Source of the DNA: Trema orientale
Taxonomy: Eukaryota; Streptophyta; Magnoliopsida; Rosales; Cannabaceae
Length of the DNA: 64,000 nucleotides
Direction of reading: 5' to 3'
Assembly: GCA_002914845.1 (NCBI GenBank)
Contig: JXTC01000103.1
Location: 614,043-678,042 of the forward strand
How positions within the stretch are numbered: the first letter of the stretch is position 1; each line of letters begins with the position of its first letter. This document shows, in pieces, positions 1 through 12,815 of the stretch. The translations under genes were made by a program, and so were the position numbers. The notes below the pieces were generated by a model. It worked only from the letters and a program-made list of their open reading frames with translations. It made no database searches and was not told where the DNA came from.

Positions 1-1687
1 TGGAGTAGGAGAGGTCCGAACCACGTTAAAAACGTCTTGTGTTCATTTCTACTTTTTATGTTCTGTTGCAACATATGCACTCGTTGTTGCAACATAGTTT
101 ATCCGCATAGTTAATTAATTATTAATTTAATCAATTAATTATTTATTTGGTAATATCTAACAAAGCAGATCTTTCAATAGGCAAGGGTATTTTTTTTTTC
201 AACATTTAAAATTTTCCGAGGGACTGAAGTTGTCCTTGTTGAAACTCGAAAATGATTCTTCTCTCACCGTGGTTTTTGGTCATCAAATATTCCATTTTGA
301 AAAAGCTTTATTAAACTCTAAAGTTAAGAGTCGGAAATTCTCTAATAACCAATTATTATATGCTAAAATTCGATAACAACATACCGTACTGAGATTTTAG
401 GTATGGTACCCGATGAAATTACTCATCGAATTGTCCATTTAAGACTAATCTACATTGAATTGTTGATATTAATTTATTGGACCAATCGTTAAAGCTCTTC
501 CCTTAATTAGCTTAAGTAACCACATGAGTGATATATGTTCAAGTCACTAAAGTGTTTATGGTTAATCCCTCAAAATGAAAGGAAAAAAAAGAAAAAAAAA
601 AAGAAAAGAATTACAAGAATACATTTATTGGTGCTTCTGTGCTTGACAGTTGACACACTCTCAAAACCCCTATCACCGTCAATCTTATTTTAATCAAATT
701 TTTGTTGAATGAGATATATCCTTTTAAAAGGTTAAAAATTTAGTAACAGAAATATAAAAAATATTACATCCTGGCAAAGACAAGAAAACCTTAAGTAAAG
801 AAAAACTACGCGATTTCTTTTTCTTTTTTTTTGATGGAAAAGTTGGGAATTTATTAATTAAATGGAGACCAAAATCCGCCATTACAGCGTCAGAAAGAAA
901 TACACGAATACTCTTCCAACCAATTTATTGTTGGCAAAGACAAAAGCTAACTTGGCAAGAGAATGGGTATCGGGCAACACCATTTCCTGAAGAGGAGAAC
1001 GTTGAAAAACACAACCATCCTCTCTAGTACCTAAAACTCTAATGCCATCATCAAGAACCTCAACAAAGCCCACATTATAAACCAAATAATTAAGTTTTAC
1101 TTTGACAGCATTAAGAGAGAGTCACCCTCAACAACTTGCACATTTAAGCCACAGTAGAAAACAAAGAGCTTCTCTGACGGTGAAGCTGCATCTAAAACAA
1201 AGCCTTGGCATCTCTTATAACAACACCGACAATTCAAAGAATAAGACTAACCAGTCACACAATTAAAGCCACCAAATTTCTTTCGGCAACGAATAGATCC
1301 AGTACGCAATAAGAAGAACACGCACACACAAACACAAGACAAATAAGTAGGACACAAAAATTTAGCATGGTTCAGCTGAAAATTGACATATGTCCATGTG
1401 GTGCACATCAACAGTTTCTTATTTTTTTTAACAGTCAATGATTACAAGAACAACGACTCTAGAAAGAATTCCTAAACCAACAAATCCAAGTTTTTATTCT
1501 CTCCTTGCTCAATTCTCTCTTTTGTCGTTCTTTTTTCTCTATTTCTGTAACATCTGGGGCTGGCCCAACCGGAGGTCTACCAGCCTCACCGGCCCAGTTA
1601 CTTACCCTCTTTCGACTGACCCATAGTGTTATGCTAATTCCGTATTATCTTTCGTGGGGTCAATAATTAGATTTGTCTCATTTGACT
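1..1687. other. intergenic, AT-rich, no gene recognised
   Basis: No convincing gene is visible. A poly-T stretch near 820-835 followed by a minus-strand open frame (882-1085) could be the 3' end of an old LINE inserted in reverse, because the peptide contains a HSLAKLA stretch like the tail of plant RNase H-like domains. That match is too short to call. A slightly GC-richer patch near 1550-1620 has no coding signal I recognise. Confidence 0.4.
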
Positions 1688-2624
1688 AGTAGAAATTCTA
1701 CTCTAGCATCACAAGAATATATATATATATATATAATTGCCAATCCGGTAGGTATTTATGATTGTATATATTAAAAGTGATATGTCTTTGACATTGAGCT
1801 TTATATATTAAAAAATTATTCATATCATTTTCATGAGACATGTCATATTTTTATGTACAAAATAATTATTTACAGGTTATGATATTAATAAAGAATCTTA
1901 TAGCCTAAATATTATTTATTTTAAAAAGAGGTGTAGTTCTTATCTTGCTGATCTAGTAGGTAAATATGGTGAAATCTCTTGAGGTTAAGTCCAAGACAGG
2001 CTATGCTAAATAAGAAGGAGGTCAAATCTCTTAAGGTTAATTCCAAGACAGGGTAAGACTCAAATAATATTTATTAAGAGGATACCTGCTATATTACTGA
2101 GTTAGAAACTATACTAAGGAGGGGGCCCAATTATGATTCAAAGGTTAATATTTTTCTTAGGAAATTAAGAGTACAATGATAAATTAAGTTTTATGTATAA
2201 ATTGTTCATAAGCATGCATGAATTTCCATTTACTGGGCTATTGCTCATTTAATTCTTGTGATGCAGATGATTATAAACAGAAGTAATGTTGACTGAGCCA
2301 TTTCTACTCCAATGCTGTTCATATGCCAGTTTCAAAGAAAGAAAGACTTTTTGAGGGCTTTGTATATATTTTCACTAAGTAAATGTATATACTGATCCTG
2401 TGGGAGTTGTGATCAATATTAGAATGGTGCTTTATATTGTACATAATATATATTTCTGCGTTGTAAAATAAGGGTATTACGGATATTTTCAAAGCCAAAC
2501 AGAAAAGTTTAAATTTATCCTCTATTTTCCGCTTTTCCAAAGTTATTAAAGGTGAATGGATACTGTTTAGCTTTCCTATATATAGGTGAGTGTATTTATA
2601 CATAGTATAGCTGGGAGTGTTTCA
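1688..2624 (+). repeat. left LTR copy of the gypsy element
   Basis: This matches 8822-9552 plus 11018-11202 at roughly 94% by eye and ends in TTTCA just before the primer site. Its left edge has no TG start. It corresponds only to the last 0.9 kb of the right LTR, which begins at a polypurine tract at 7296. The left copy therefore looks incomplete. The left edge starts at a near-palindrome (AGTAGAAATTCTACT). Confidence 0.75.
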
Positions 2625-2628
2625 GTTG

Positions 2629-2640
2629 TGGTATCAGAGC
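2629..2640 (+). other. primer-binding site, initiator tRNA-Met
   Basis: TGGTATCAGAGC lies five bases after the LTR end. It is complementary to the 3' end of plant initiator tRNA-Met, the usual primer of Tekay/Del and many copia elements. Confidence 0.85.
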
Positions 2641-5600
2641 AGAGGTTAAAATGTTTCTGTAGACAACCAGAAAAAGGCATATAAGCATGTATTGGAATGG
2701 CGACTCAGTCAATTGGTATGTTTATTTGTCTTCATGATTAATTTTCTTATTTGTGCATAAATAATTGTTATATATGTCTATTATTGGCTGGTGAATAAAT
2801 AAATTATAAAAAAGGTATTACACAGGATTAATGGCTCCAAAAAGGATGGCAAGAACTCAACTAGATGAAGAAAGACCACAAGAAGCACAGAAACCCCGAT
2901 TAGAGCAAGATTTGGGTTACATGGTTGAAAATCTGACAAATTTAATTAGATAGCAAGCAAGGATGCATAATGAATAGATAGAATAGATGAGGCTCATGTT
3001 TTAGAGAAATAAAAAAAAACCACTACCTCCAGTGATTCCTCCAAGACAAGAAAATTCTGAGCCAATCTATGAAAGATTTAGGAAGCAACATCCTATAGAT
3101 TTTGTTGGCAGAGCTGATCTATATACAGCAAAGGAATGGATAAAATCCTTAGAAGTTATCTTTGAATATATAAGACTCAGTGATGAGGAGAGAGTGCCAT
3201 GTGCTATTTATATACTGAAAATGGGAGCTCGTAACTAGTGGGAGATGATTAGAGTAACTCCAGTTGCCCAGAATTTGACGTGGGATACATTTAAAGAGCT
3301 GTTCTACCAGAAATACTTCAATGACACAGCAAAGGCAGCAAAGATTGAGGAGTTTCTTCATTTGCGCTAAGGAAATAAGTCTGTGGGAGAATACATTAGA
3401 AAATATGAGGAATTGTCTCCGTTTGTCCCATGGATAAGAGGTGATAACAAAGAGAAAGTCGAGTACTTCTTAAGAGGTTTTAGGGGAAATATTTCAAGAG
3501 ATGTAATTGTAGCATGGGTTACAGAGTTTAGTGAAGTGATTGACATGGCACTTAAAGCATAACAAACTCAGCTTGAGATACTAAATGAGAAGAAAGCAGC
3601 TTTTGTGGCAAGAAGGGGACAATGGAGACAAGGAGATCAGAAGAAAAATGAACAGAAGCTAGGAAATGCGAATCGACCTAAAATAGAACAAGGTGCCACC
3701 TCAACTAAACCCACTTATACCAAGTGTGGAAAGTCGCATGCTGGAGAATGTTTCAAAGGTACTAATTAGTGTTTCAAGTGTCACAAGATATGTCATTATT
3801 CTAAAGATTGTCCTACACTTCAGCAAAGAGATCCGAAGAAAGTTCAAGGGCGAGTGTATACTATGAGTGCAGAACAGGCAGCATATGATCCATCAGTTAT
3901 AGAAGGTAAGATCTTAATTTCTGGTATTCTTGCTAATGCATTGATAGATTCTAGTACAATACATTCATTTGCATCTAATGCATTTGTGAGAAAATTGGGT
4001 ACAACACCTGAATGCTTAGAAGTGAATTATAGTGTAACCATTCCATCAGGGGATGATATTATTTCAAATCAGATTCTAAGGGCATGCTAGATTTTGATTG
4101 ATGGGAGAAGTTTGTATGCTGATTTTGTAGTACTAAATATACAAGACTTTGATGTAATAGTGGGTACGGATTAGTTGACAAAGTATCACGCTATTATTGA
4201 TTGTAATTAGAAGCAAGTTAAGTTTCAGCCACCGGGGGAGAAACAATTTGTGTTCAGTGGCATTCCAAGAAAAAGAAAACTACCAATAATTTCTGCTATG
4301 AAGGCTAAGAGAATATTAAATAAAGGTTGTGTTGGGTAACTGGCTAGTGTGGTGGATACTACAGCAGAACAAAAGCTAATACCTGAAGATGTTTCTGTGG
4401 TCCAAGAATTTTTAGAGTTATTCTCAGAAGATTTACCAGGGTTGCCTCCAGATAGATAAATTAAGTTTGTAATAGATCTTTTACCCAGGACAGCTCCTAT
4501 TTTGAAAGCACCGTATAGAATGGTCCCAGCTGAACTAAAAGAATTAAAGGTGCAGTTACAAGATTTGTTAGACAAGGGATTTATATGCCCTAGTTATTCA
4601 TCTTGGGGTACTCCAGTATTATTTGTGAAAAAGAAAGATAGTATTATGAGGCTATGCATAGATTACAGAGAACTGAACAAAGTAACTATCAAGAATAAGT
4701 ATCCCTTATCGAGAATTAATGATTTATTTGATCAATTATAAGGAGCCTCAGTATTTTCTAAGATTGACTTGAGATCAGGATCATCAGTTGAAGATTAAGA
4801 AAGAGAATGTGTAGAAAACGGTATTTCGGACTAGGTATGGTCATTATAAATTCCTGGTAATACCTTCTGGATTAACAAATGCACCAGCTGCTTTTATAGA
4901 AGAGTTTCTTGATAAGTTTGTTATTATTTTTATTGATGATATCTTGATATATTCAAGGTCGTATGAGGAACATAAGGACCACCTAAGGGCTGTTTTACAG
5001 ATTTTGAAGGAAAAGAAGCTTTATGCCAAATTCAGGAAATATGAGTTTTGGTTGGAACAAGTTACTTTCCTAGGGCATGTTGTATCTAAGGAAGGAATTT
5101 TGGTGGATCCAGGAAAGGTAGAAGTAGTAAATAACTGGCCTAAACTAACTAATGTGTCAGAAGTTAGAAGCCTTTTAGGATTAGCTGGTTACTATCGAAG
5201 ATTCGTTGAAGGATTTTCAAGAATAGCCACTCCATTGACCATGTTAACAAGGAAGAATGCTAAATTCCAATGGCCAGATACATGTGAAGATAGTTTTCAA
5301 ACTTTAAAGCAAAAGTTGATCACAGCTCCTGTGCTTATCATACCATCAGGATCCGGAGGATTCGTTGTATACAGTGATGCCTCTAAAAATAGTTTGGGTT
5401 GTGTGCTGATACAGAATGGAAAGGTAATAGCTTACGCATCTCGACAGCTTAAGGAATATGAAAAGAAATATTCGACACATGATTTAGAACTTGCAGCTAT
5501 TGTCTTTGCACTAAAGATTTGGAGACATTATTTATATGCTAAAAAGTGTGAAATATATACAGACCATAAAAGTCTCAAATATATTCTCACTCAAAGAGAG

Positions 5601-8600
5601 TTGAATATGAGACAGCGAAGATGGTTAGAATTGGTCAAAGACTACGATTGTATAGTCAATTATCATCCTGGCAAGGCGAATGTGGTAGCTGATACTTTGA
5701 GCAGAAAGTCTATTGATATAGTTCTAGAGGAGCAGAAACCAATTTTAAGAGATCTATAAGAATAGAAAGAGAGATTATTCCTATCAGAGATGTAACAACC
5801 AGATTATCTACCCTTGTGTTACAACCAACACTCATAGAGAAGATCAAACAGGGCCAATAAGAAAATGCCCATTTAACTCAATTAAAGAAAGAAGTGGAGG
5901 AAGGAAAAAGAATAGAATTTTCGATTTCAGAGGATGGAACCTTGAAGTTTAAGTGAAGATTGAGTGTACCTGATAAAGATGAGATCAAGAAGGAGATATT
6001 AACAGAAGCTCATTGCACTCCTTATTCAATTCAACCTAGAAGCACTAAAATGTATCGAGATTTGAAGCAACATTATTGGTGGCCTAATATGAAGAAGAAT
6101 GTAGCAGAATCTATGACTCAATGTTTGACTTGTCAATAGATCAAAGCTAAACATCAACTACTAGCTGGATTGCTAGAATCTTTACTGATTCCAGAATGGA
6201 AATGGGAAAATATTACAATGGACTTTGTTTTTGGTTTGCCTACAGTACAATGAGGATTTAATTCTATATGGGTAATTGTGGACAGAATAACGAAGTCAGC
6301 TCATTTTCTTCCAGTTAAGTTAACCTATACTATGGATCAGTATGCTCGATTGTATATACAGGAAATTGTTAGACTTCATGGGGTACCTGTGTCTATTATT
6401 TCTGACAGAGATCCTAAGTTCACTTCTATTTTCTGGAAAAGTCTACGTGCTGCTTTGGGAACTAAGTTAGCATTTAGCACAGCTAATTATCCACAGACTG
6501 ATGGACAATTAGAAGGGGTAATTCAGACCTTAGAGGATTTACTTCGAGCTTGTGTGTTGGATTTTCAAGAAAGCTGGGATAAATATCTAGCTCTAGTTGA
6601 GTTTACCTACAATAACAGCTATCAAGCAACGATTGATATGGCTCCTTACCAAGCTTTATATGGAAGAAAATAAGGTTTCCTGTCCACTGGGACGAGGTTG
6701 GAGAAAGGAAGCTATTAGGTCCAGAACTAGTTCAATAAACTGTAGAGATTGTAGAGAAAATTCGAACAAGAATGAGGATAGTTCAAGATAGACAAAAGAA
6801 GTATGCAGATAAGAGAAGGAGAGATGTAGTATTCGATACTGGCGATCATGTTTTCTTGAAAGTTTCTCCAATGAAAGGGGTGATGAGGTTTGGCAAGAAA
6901 GAAAAACTAAGTCCAAGGTATGTTGGACCATTTGAAATTCTAGAAAGGATTGGGAGTAAGGCGTACGGATTAGCACTATCACCATCATTATCAGGGGTAC
7001 ATAATGTTTTTCATGTTTCAATGTTGAAAAAGTACATTCTAAATCCTTCTTATATTTTAAGCTATGAACCTCTAGAACTAAGCCAAGACTTAACATATGA
7101 GGAGAAGCAGTCCAGATCATAGATAAGAAAGAGAAAGAACTGAGGAATAAGAGGATTAATTTGGTAAAAGTGCTCTGGAGAAATCATTCAGTACAGGAAG
7201 TTACATGAGAACGAGAGGATGAGATGAGAATCAAATATCCAGAATTATTCGGCACGTTAAATTTTGAGGACGAAATTTTATAAGGAGGGGAGAATTGTAC
7301 TGTCCAAAGTTCTCATAAATGCATTTAGCCAATAATAAACATGTTGCCATGAAATTTTAACATGTTTATATATATATATATTCTTATCGATAAAATACTA
7401 AAGCGAGTTTTATTTCAATGATTAAAATTTTTATTAACTAATCAAATATTTCTAGTTTACGTGTATAGTAAATGATCAATTTTAAATTCAAGGAGAAATT
7501 TTATATGCTTATAGGTAAAGGGTTCAATCATAAGTTGTAATGTTTATAAACGAAAAAAAAAGAGCTATGTTATGGGTATTATTGCAAAAGTTTGATACTT
7601 GGTGCTGTTTGTAATTGTTAATTCTTGATATTTTAATACAAATATTAACAATTTCATATGTTTTTGTATGAATATATCTTTAGATAAATGACAAATCTTA
7701 TGCTAAGCAACTCTATTTCATGTAAAATAAAGTAACCGCTTCACCTTATGCTTGGTAAAGAGTGCATAGTGAAGTCCGCAACTCTCCTCACTTCTCTAGT
7801 TAGTAGACCAACTGTATAAAACTTTACTTATATTAGCTTGTTACCCATATTAATCAGCAAGATCAAGAGATGTATTACTACCCTCAAAATGGAAAGCTCT
7901 TTTACCCTTCTCATCACTAAAACTTGAATGGAATCTTTTGGATTGCAATAATAATCTACAATAAAGGTGAGAGCAATTTATCGATTTTGATGTTGTCTTT
8001 AATATGTATTCTTATTCTTCCACATTTTTTCAATTGTTGTTAATTACTTATTGACTAGAATTGGAAAAGGCCATTCTGTTTCCTCAAATTGAGAACCAAT
8101 TCTATAGTTACTGATATGTGTAATTTTTTTATAAACTTTAGTGATATTTTATCTATTTTCTAGAGGCAGTAGATAACATATCAAATTCACAATTTTAAAT
8201 AGAAGATTTAACGATCGCTTTTTATGTCTATAGATAGAATTGATGATTACAAATTAGTTTATTTCATTATTTATTGTGAATGGCACAAATTATATGGAAC
8301 TTTACCAATTCAAAAGTTTAGTAGTAAATTATAAAAAGGATATTAAATGTGTGTCTTAACATAATGATGCTTGTGTACTTTAAATTGTTTTTTTCTTTTC
8401 TTGGGACCAATTGTAACTAACATCCAAACCTATGTAATATTTCAGATGTGATTTCATGATAATGACTTTTGTACTTTGACTTTTATATTTATAGTTTTGG
8501 AGTCTAAGTTTTGAATTAATCTTTAAAGTTCTTAGAATTTGAACATTTCAATTTTTCTATATTGATATCATAAAAGAGAGCAAATTTGTATTGAGGCATA

Positions 8601-9552
8601 TTATAATTAGAAGCTATAGCTAATAATCTGATTATAGGAATGAGAATATTCTATGATTTGTTTTCTCTCATAGAAATATTTCTTGATTATGTGTACTTGT
8701 ATTTGAATCTTGAGTTAGATGGAATTATATACAATAGGGATCTAAGCATATCAAACTCCTTGAAGAAGGAAATCTACCTTTCGCTTTTTTTTTTTTTTTT
8801 TCTATTCTCAAGTACAAGGTAAGTAGAAGTTCTACTCTAACATCACAAGAAAATATATATATATATATGATTGTATATATTAAAGGTGATATATCAATGA
8901 CATTGAGCTTTATATATTGAAAAATTGTTCATATCATTTTCATGAGACATGTCATATTTTTATGTACAAAATAATTATTTACAGGTTATGATATTAATAA
9001 AGAATCTTATATCCTAAATATTATTTATTTTAAAAAGAGGTGTGATTCTTATCTTGCTGATCTTGTAGGTAAATATGGTGAAATTTCTTGAGGTTAAGTC
9101 CAAGACAGGATATGCCAAACAAAAAAGAGGTCAAATCCCTTGAGGTTAATTCCAAGACAGGGTAAGACTCAAATGATATTTATTAAGAGGATACATGCTA
9201 TATCACTGAGTTAGGAACTATACTAAGGAGGGGGCCCAATCATGATTCAAAAGTTAATATTTTTCTTAGAAAATTAAGGATACAATAATAAATTAAGTTT
9301 TGTGTACAAACTATTCATAAGCATGCATGAATTTTCATTTACTAGGCTATTGCTCATTTAATTCTTGTGATGCAGATGATCATAACCAGGGGTAATATTG
9401 ACTGAGCCGTTTCTACTCCAATGCTGTTCATATGCTAGTTTTAAAGAAGAAAGACTTTTTGAGGGCTTTGTATATATTTTCACTAAGTAGATGTATATAC
9501 TGATCCTGTGGGAGTTGTGATCAGTGTTAGAATGGTACTTTATATTGTACAT

Positions 9553-11017
9553 TGTTGCGGATTTTATAATTGCTACACAAGTGCACGTGCTGAACAAGTA
9601 ATATAATAGTAAGTTAAGTATCGTCTCCACAGGGATTGATTACTAAAATTGATTGTAAAAACTAAATGTCAAACAAACTAGTTTAAGGAATGAGAAATAA
9701 ACATTTACAACAAAATAATAAAAATTTGTTGCAAAAGAAATATGAATATTAAGCAGAAAATAGCACGATCTAATTAAGTGATTGTGAATCAGTGGTGGGA
9801 TTAAGCTGGGATAATTGAATCCTCCTTGGTTGCAAATCGGGGTGTAATTGCTGCAGCAATGCTTATGGCAAAATTACTCCAGTAACCGAAAATTCAATCT
9901 GCACATAATAATCTTCCGAATTTATTACGTTTAAAGTTCTTCAAACCAGGTTTAACATATTCCTATACTTACCCATTTCTCAAAACACCATTTATAGCAT
10001 CAATTTCAAATGGGTTTGCATGGTAATAATATATTCCTATACCATTACTAATTCAAAGATCTACTAAGGAGATGATTGAAACATGCATCATTCAAGCTAG
10101 ATCGAACTAAGATTAACCTTTTCAGAATTAATTCTAATTTATTTATCCTAAATATTGATGGCCAAGCAATAAAAGGAAATAATAATGAAGCTCACTTGAA
10201 TGAACAAGAAGAAATTACCATAAATATTTAAAACAACTTTAATCCATTATTACAATCTTAGATTCATCACAATCCCAGCTAAGGAAACTTAGCTCATGGT
10301 CTGGAATTTAAAAGTCAACAACCCAAAATATTCCATTGATTATCGAGAATTCAAGAAAAGAAAAAGAAATTAAATACAAGAGAGATTGAAAGAAGTAAAG
10401 GAAAGTTCTAGCTGGAAATGTGACGAATTTGAGCTCCCAGGTGCTAGTACTTCCTCTTCTTCATCCTTTCTTCTTTGTACTATTCTCTCTTTCTTTCTTT
10501 CCTTTTCCGTATTCCTTTTCTTAGCTCAGCCGCTAAGCTCTCTTTCTTCTTACAGTACACTTTTTCTTTTATATTAGGATAAGTGAGGTACCCTAGTACA
10601 CGTGTCAGCCAAATAAAGGAGTGAGGACCACTTTGCTTCATTTTCCCTTAGCTGATATTTAATATTAGTTGTCAACACCAGCTGTACGAAATAGATGCTA
10701 GCTGGAAAAAGGAATCTGCTGTTCAGTATTGCTCCGGCGTGCTGCTGCAGCAAAGTTACTTCCAGCTTTTACTTGAAGTTCAGCTTTTCCAAAATGCTGC
10801 CAGTTTAATACTACAAAACTCAAATCCAGAATCAACAATTCTACTAAAAATTAAGAGAAATAGAATAGATATTGACTAAATTAAATCTTAAACATCAGAA
10901 ACATCAAAAACTAAAATAAAGTAAAGAAAGACACCTAAAATAGACAATTTATTCCTTTAAAACAACTATCCTAAGACTAAGAACACATAAGATAACTCTA
11001 TTTTCATAGAGTTATCA
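9553..11017 (+). mobile_element. solo LTR nested in the gypsy right LTR
   Basis: This block of 1465 bp starts TGTTGCGG and ends GTTATCA. It is flanked on both sides by TACAT (9548-9552 and 11018-11022), a perfect 5-bp target duplication. It interrupts sequence that is continuous in the left LTR copy. It has TG...CA ends and no coding region, primer site or second LTR, so a solo LTR left by recombination is the simplest reading. The start resembles LTRs common in plant genomes, but I cannot assign the family with certainty. It is younger than its host element. Confidence 0.8.
10991..11016. repeat. perfect 10-bp hairpin at the end of the nested LTR
   Basis: GATAACTCTA and TAGAGTTATC are exact reverse complements separated by six bases (TTTTCA). 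They lie at the very 3' end of the solo LTR. A stem at this place could be part of a 3'-end or terminator structure of the element's RNA; that role is inference. Confidence 0.7.
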
Positions 11018-11202
11018 TACATAATGTATATTTCTGCATTGTACAATAAGGGTATTACGGATATTTTCAAAGTTAAATAGAAAAGTTTAAATTTATCCTC
11101 TACTTTCCACTTTTCCAAGGTTATTAAAGGTGAATGGATACTGTTTAGCTTTCCTATATATAAGTGAGTGTATTTATATATAGTATAGCTGGGGATGTTT
11201 CA

Positions 11203-11857
11203 ATTTAGATGATCACTTTAGGGATGCTTAATGAATATGTAGGTAAACAAGTTAGATAGGGATATCAACTTGAACATACATGCATAGGATCTCATTTGAG
11301 ACTTGGGAAATATAATAAGATTAATTTTAAACATTGATTAATGAATTGAATGAACTTAATTGATAATTACTCAATAGGAAGAATATATGAAAAATAAAGT
11401 GACGTCAAGACCCTAGAATCCCTTTGATTATAGATTTTTTCCATTACTTAAAATCACATCTTCCTGCCTTTTACTTTGTTAATTCTTTAGTTAACTCATT
11501 AGTTTAAATTTCTTTAATTCTTGCTCTTAATTGATCGCTTAGATAAAATTAAATTACCAAAACCATAGTATTTAGCATAACTTGGGAAAAATCAATCCTC
11601 GTGATATGATACTTCTTATCACTTTATTACTTATCCCCCATCCGTGCATTTGTGGATTTTATTTACACAATTATATGTCATCATTTCGTAATAATATTGC
11701 AAGTAGTGGTGGCAGAATTAGTTTGGGATTTATTGGATAAGAATGTATTCTTTTAAAGTCTGTTAGGAAATAGAACATCAAAGTAATTTTACATGAGTAA
11801 CATAGCAATAAGAGTTAGTTTTAAAAAAATTGATAGATGAATCTACTTTTTTCATTA
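11203..11857. other. AT-rich spacer, nothing recognised
   Basis: Lies between the gypsy element and the Mutator-type element. No long open frames, RNA genes or repeats are recognised. Confidence 0.5.
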
Positions 11858-11866
11858 TAAAAGGCT

Positions 11867-12672
11867 AGACAAATTGTATCTTTGTCCCTCGAACTATCAT
11901 CTTTACAGAGTTTTGTCCTCTCAATTGTTTCTCTTTGCAAAAATCCCCCTGAATTATTTGATTGTGGAAAAAATTCCTCTTTTTCTACATTCCACCCATA
12001 ACACAGACAGAACTATGATGTCTCACCCCAAAACAAGGGTAATTAAAACTTTTATGCACAGATTTAATACCCTCACTTATATACCCTTAAATTAGACTCC
12101 AAATTCTTCCATTTTTCCTCTCATACTGTAGTCTTCTTCTCCAAAGAAAAACAAGCCCCCAACCTCCATTAAAGTAGCTTGATGTCATGCTCCAGTAATA
12201 TGAGAAACTCATAAGCAAGCAAGTATAGCAAAAACTAATTATGGAGAAGAAGAAGGATGACAAAGTTGCTCATCGTTCTTTTCACTTCTTGAAAGTCTCT
12301 TTAACAAAGGATGTTAATAGAGAAGAAGAAGAGAAAGGAGGAGTCCTCGACTTAACCTGACTGCATTCGATTTTTTTTTCCTTGATGTAGAAATGCGTGT
12401 GATTTAGGGTTAGGAGATTTCGGTTTAAATTAGGAAACTTGAATATTTCTAAAGTCCCAATAATAGCAAAAAAAAAATTAAACATTATGATTACTTTATT
12501 ATCCTCTAAAAGTCCCTAAATACATCGTTCCATCACAAAAGATAATAGAAGGAGTGTTTTTTCCACGATTAAATAATTTGGGGGTTCTTGCAAAAAAGAA
12601 TAAATGAGTGGGCAAAACTCTACATAACTAGTGATTCGGGGGGTGGGGGGGAGGGGAATATGCAATTTGTCC
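11867..12672. mobile_element. non-autonomous Mutator-like element (MULE-MITE), 806 bp
   Basis: The ends are imperfect inverted repeats of about 110-125 bp. The left starts AGACAAATTG and the right, read in reverse, starts GGACAAATTG. Shared inner blocks are GAGTTTTG and a run close to TTTGCAA...CCCCC. The element is flanked by TAAAAGGCT at 11858-11866 and 12673-12681, an exact 9-bp duplication, which is the signature of Mutator transposition. No transposase is present; short open frames inside are chance. The right arm contains long G runs (near 12639-12657). A related left arm occurs at 24275. Confidence 0.8.
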
Positions 12673-12815
12673 TAAAAGGCTTACTAGACCCCAAGATGTA
12701 AATATCCTTCAAAATCAACTAGAAGTATAACTAAGCCATTTCGTCCATTCAGTTCAGCCCATCGTATCCTTGAAAATTTCTCAATGGATTAATTCTTTTT
12801 TCCATGCTTTGATAG

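Larger units (their letters stand above)
1688..11202 (+). mobile_element. Ty3/gypsy chromovirus, Tekay/Del-like, old and broken
   Basis: Parts in order are: left LTR copy (1688-2624), tRNA-Met primer site (2629), gag (about 2830-3820, ending in a CCHC knuckle region near 3715-3815), protease (about 3900-3980), reverse transcriptase (about 4500-4960, with the FIDDILIYS active-site motif), RNase H (about 5340-5690), integrase (about 6000-6670, with a PQTDGQ motif), a chromodomain-like tail (about 7040-7270), a polypurine tract (about 7282-7292) and the right LTR. The order RT, RNase H, integrase defines Ty3/gypsy. The tail resembles the chromodomain of Tekay/Del elements. The reading frames carry roughly one to two dozen breaks, so it is a fossil. 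By eye the shared LTR parts differ by about 5-7%, which at the commonly used plant LTR rate would be about two million years or more. A solo LTR sits inside the right LTR. Confidence 0.9.
7296..11202 (+). repeat. right LTR of the gypsy element, with a nested insertion
   Basis: The LTR starts TGTACTGTCC directly after the purine tract GGAGGGGAGAA and ends TTTCA at 11202. After removing the 1465-bp insertion and one copy of its target duplication, it is about 2.4 kb. The part from 8822 onward matches the left LTR copy. The part 7296-8821 has no partner on the left side, so an alternative is that it is unrelated DNA inserted next to a shorter LTR. The TG...CA ends and the polypurine tract favour a long LTR. 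Confidence 0.65.

Noticed and set aside
882-1085. Minus-strand open frame with a HSLAKLA stretch
   Set aside because: The likeness to the tail of plant RNase H-like domains is limited to a few residues. Catalytic motifs are absent.
11874-12485. Two open frames inside the Mutator-type MITE
   Set aside because: They start in the inverted-repeat arms and show no transposase domain.
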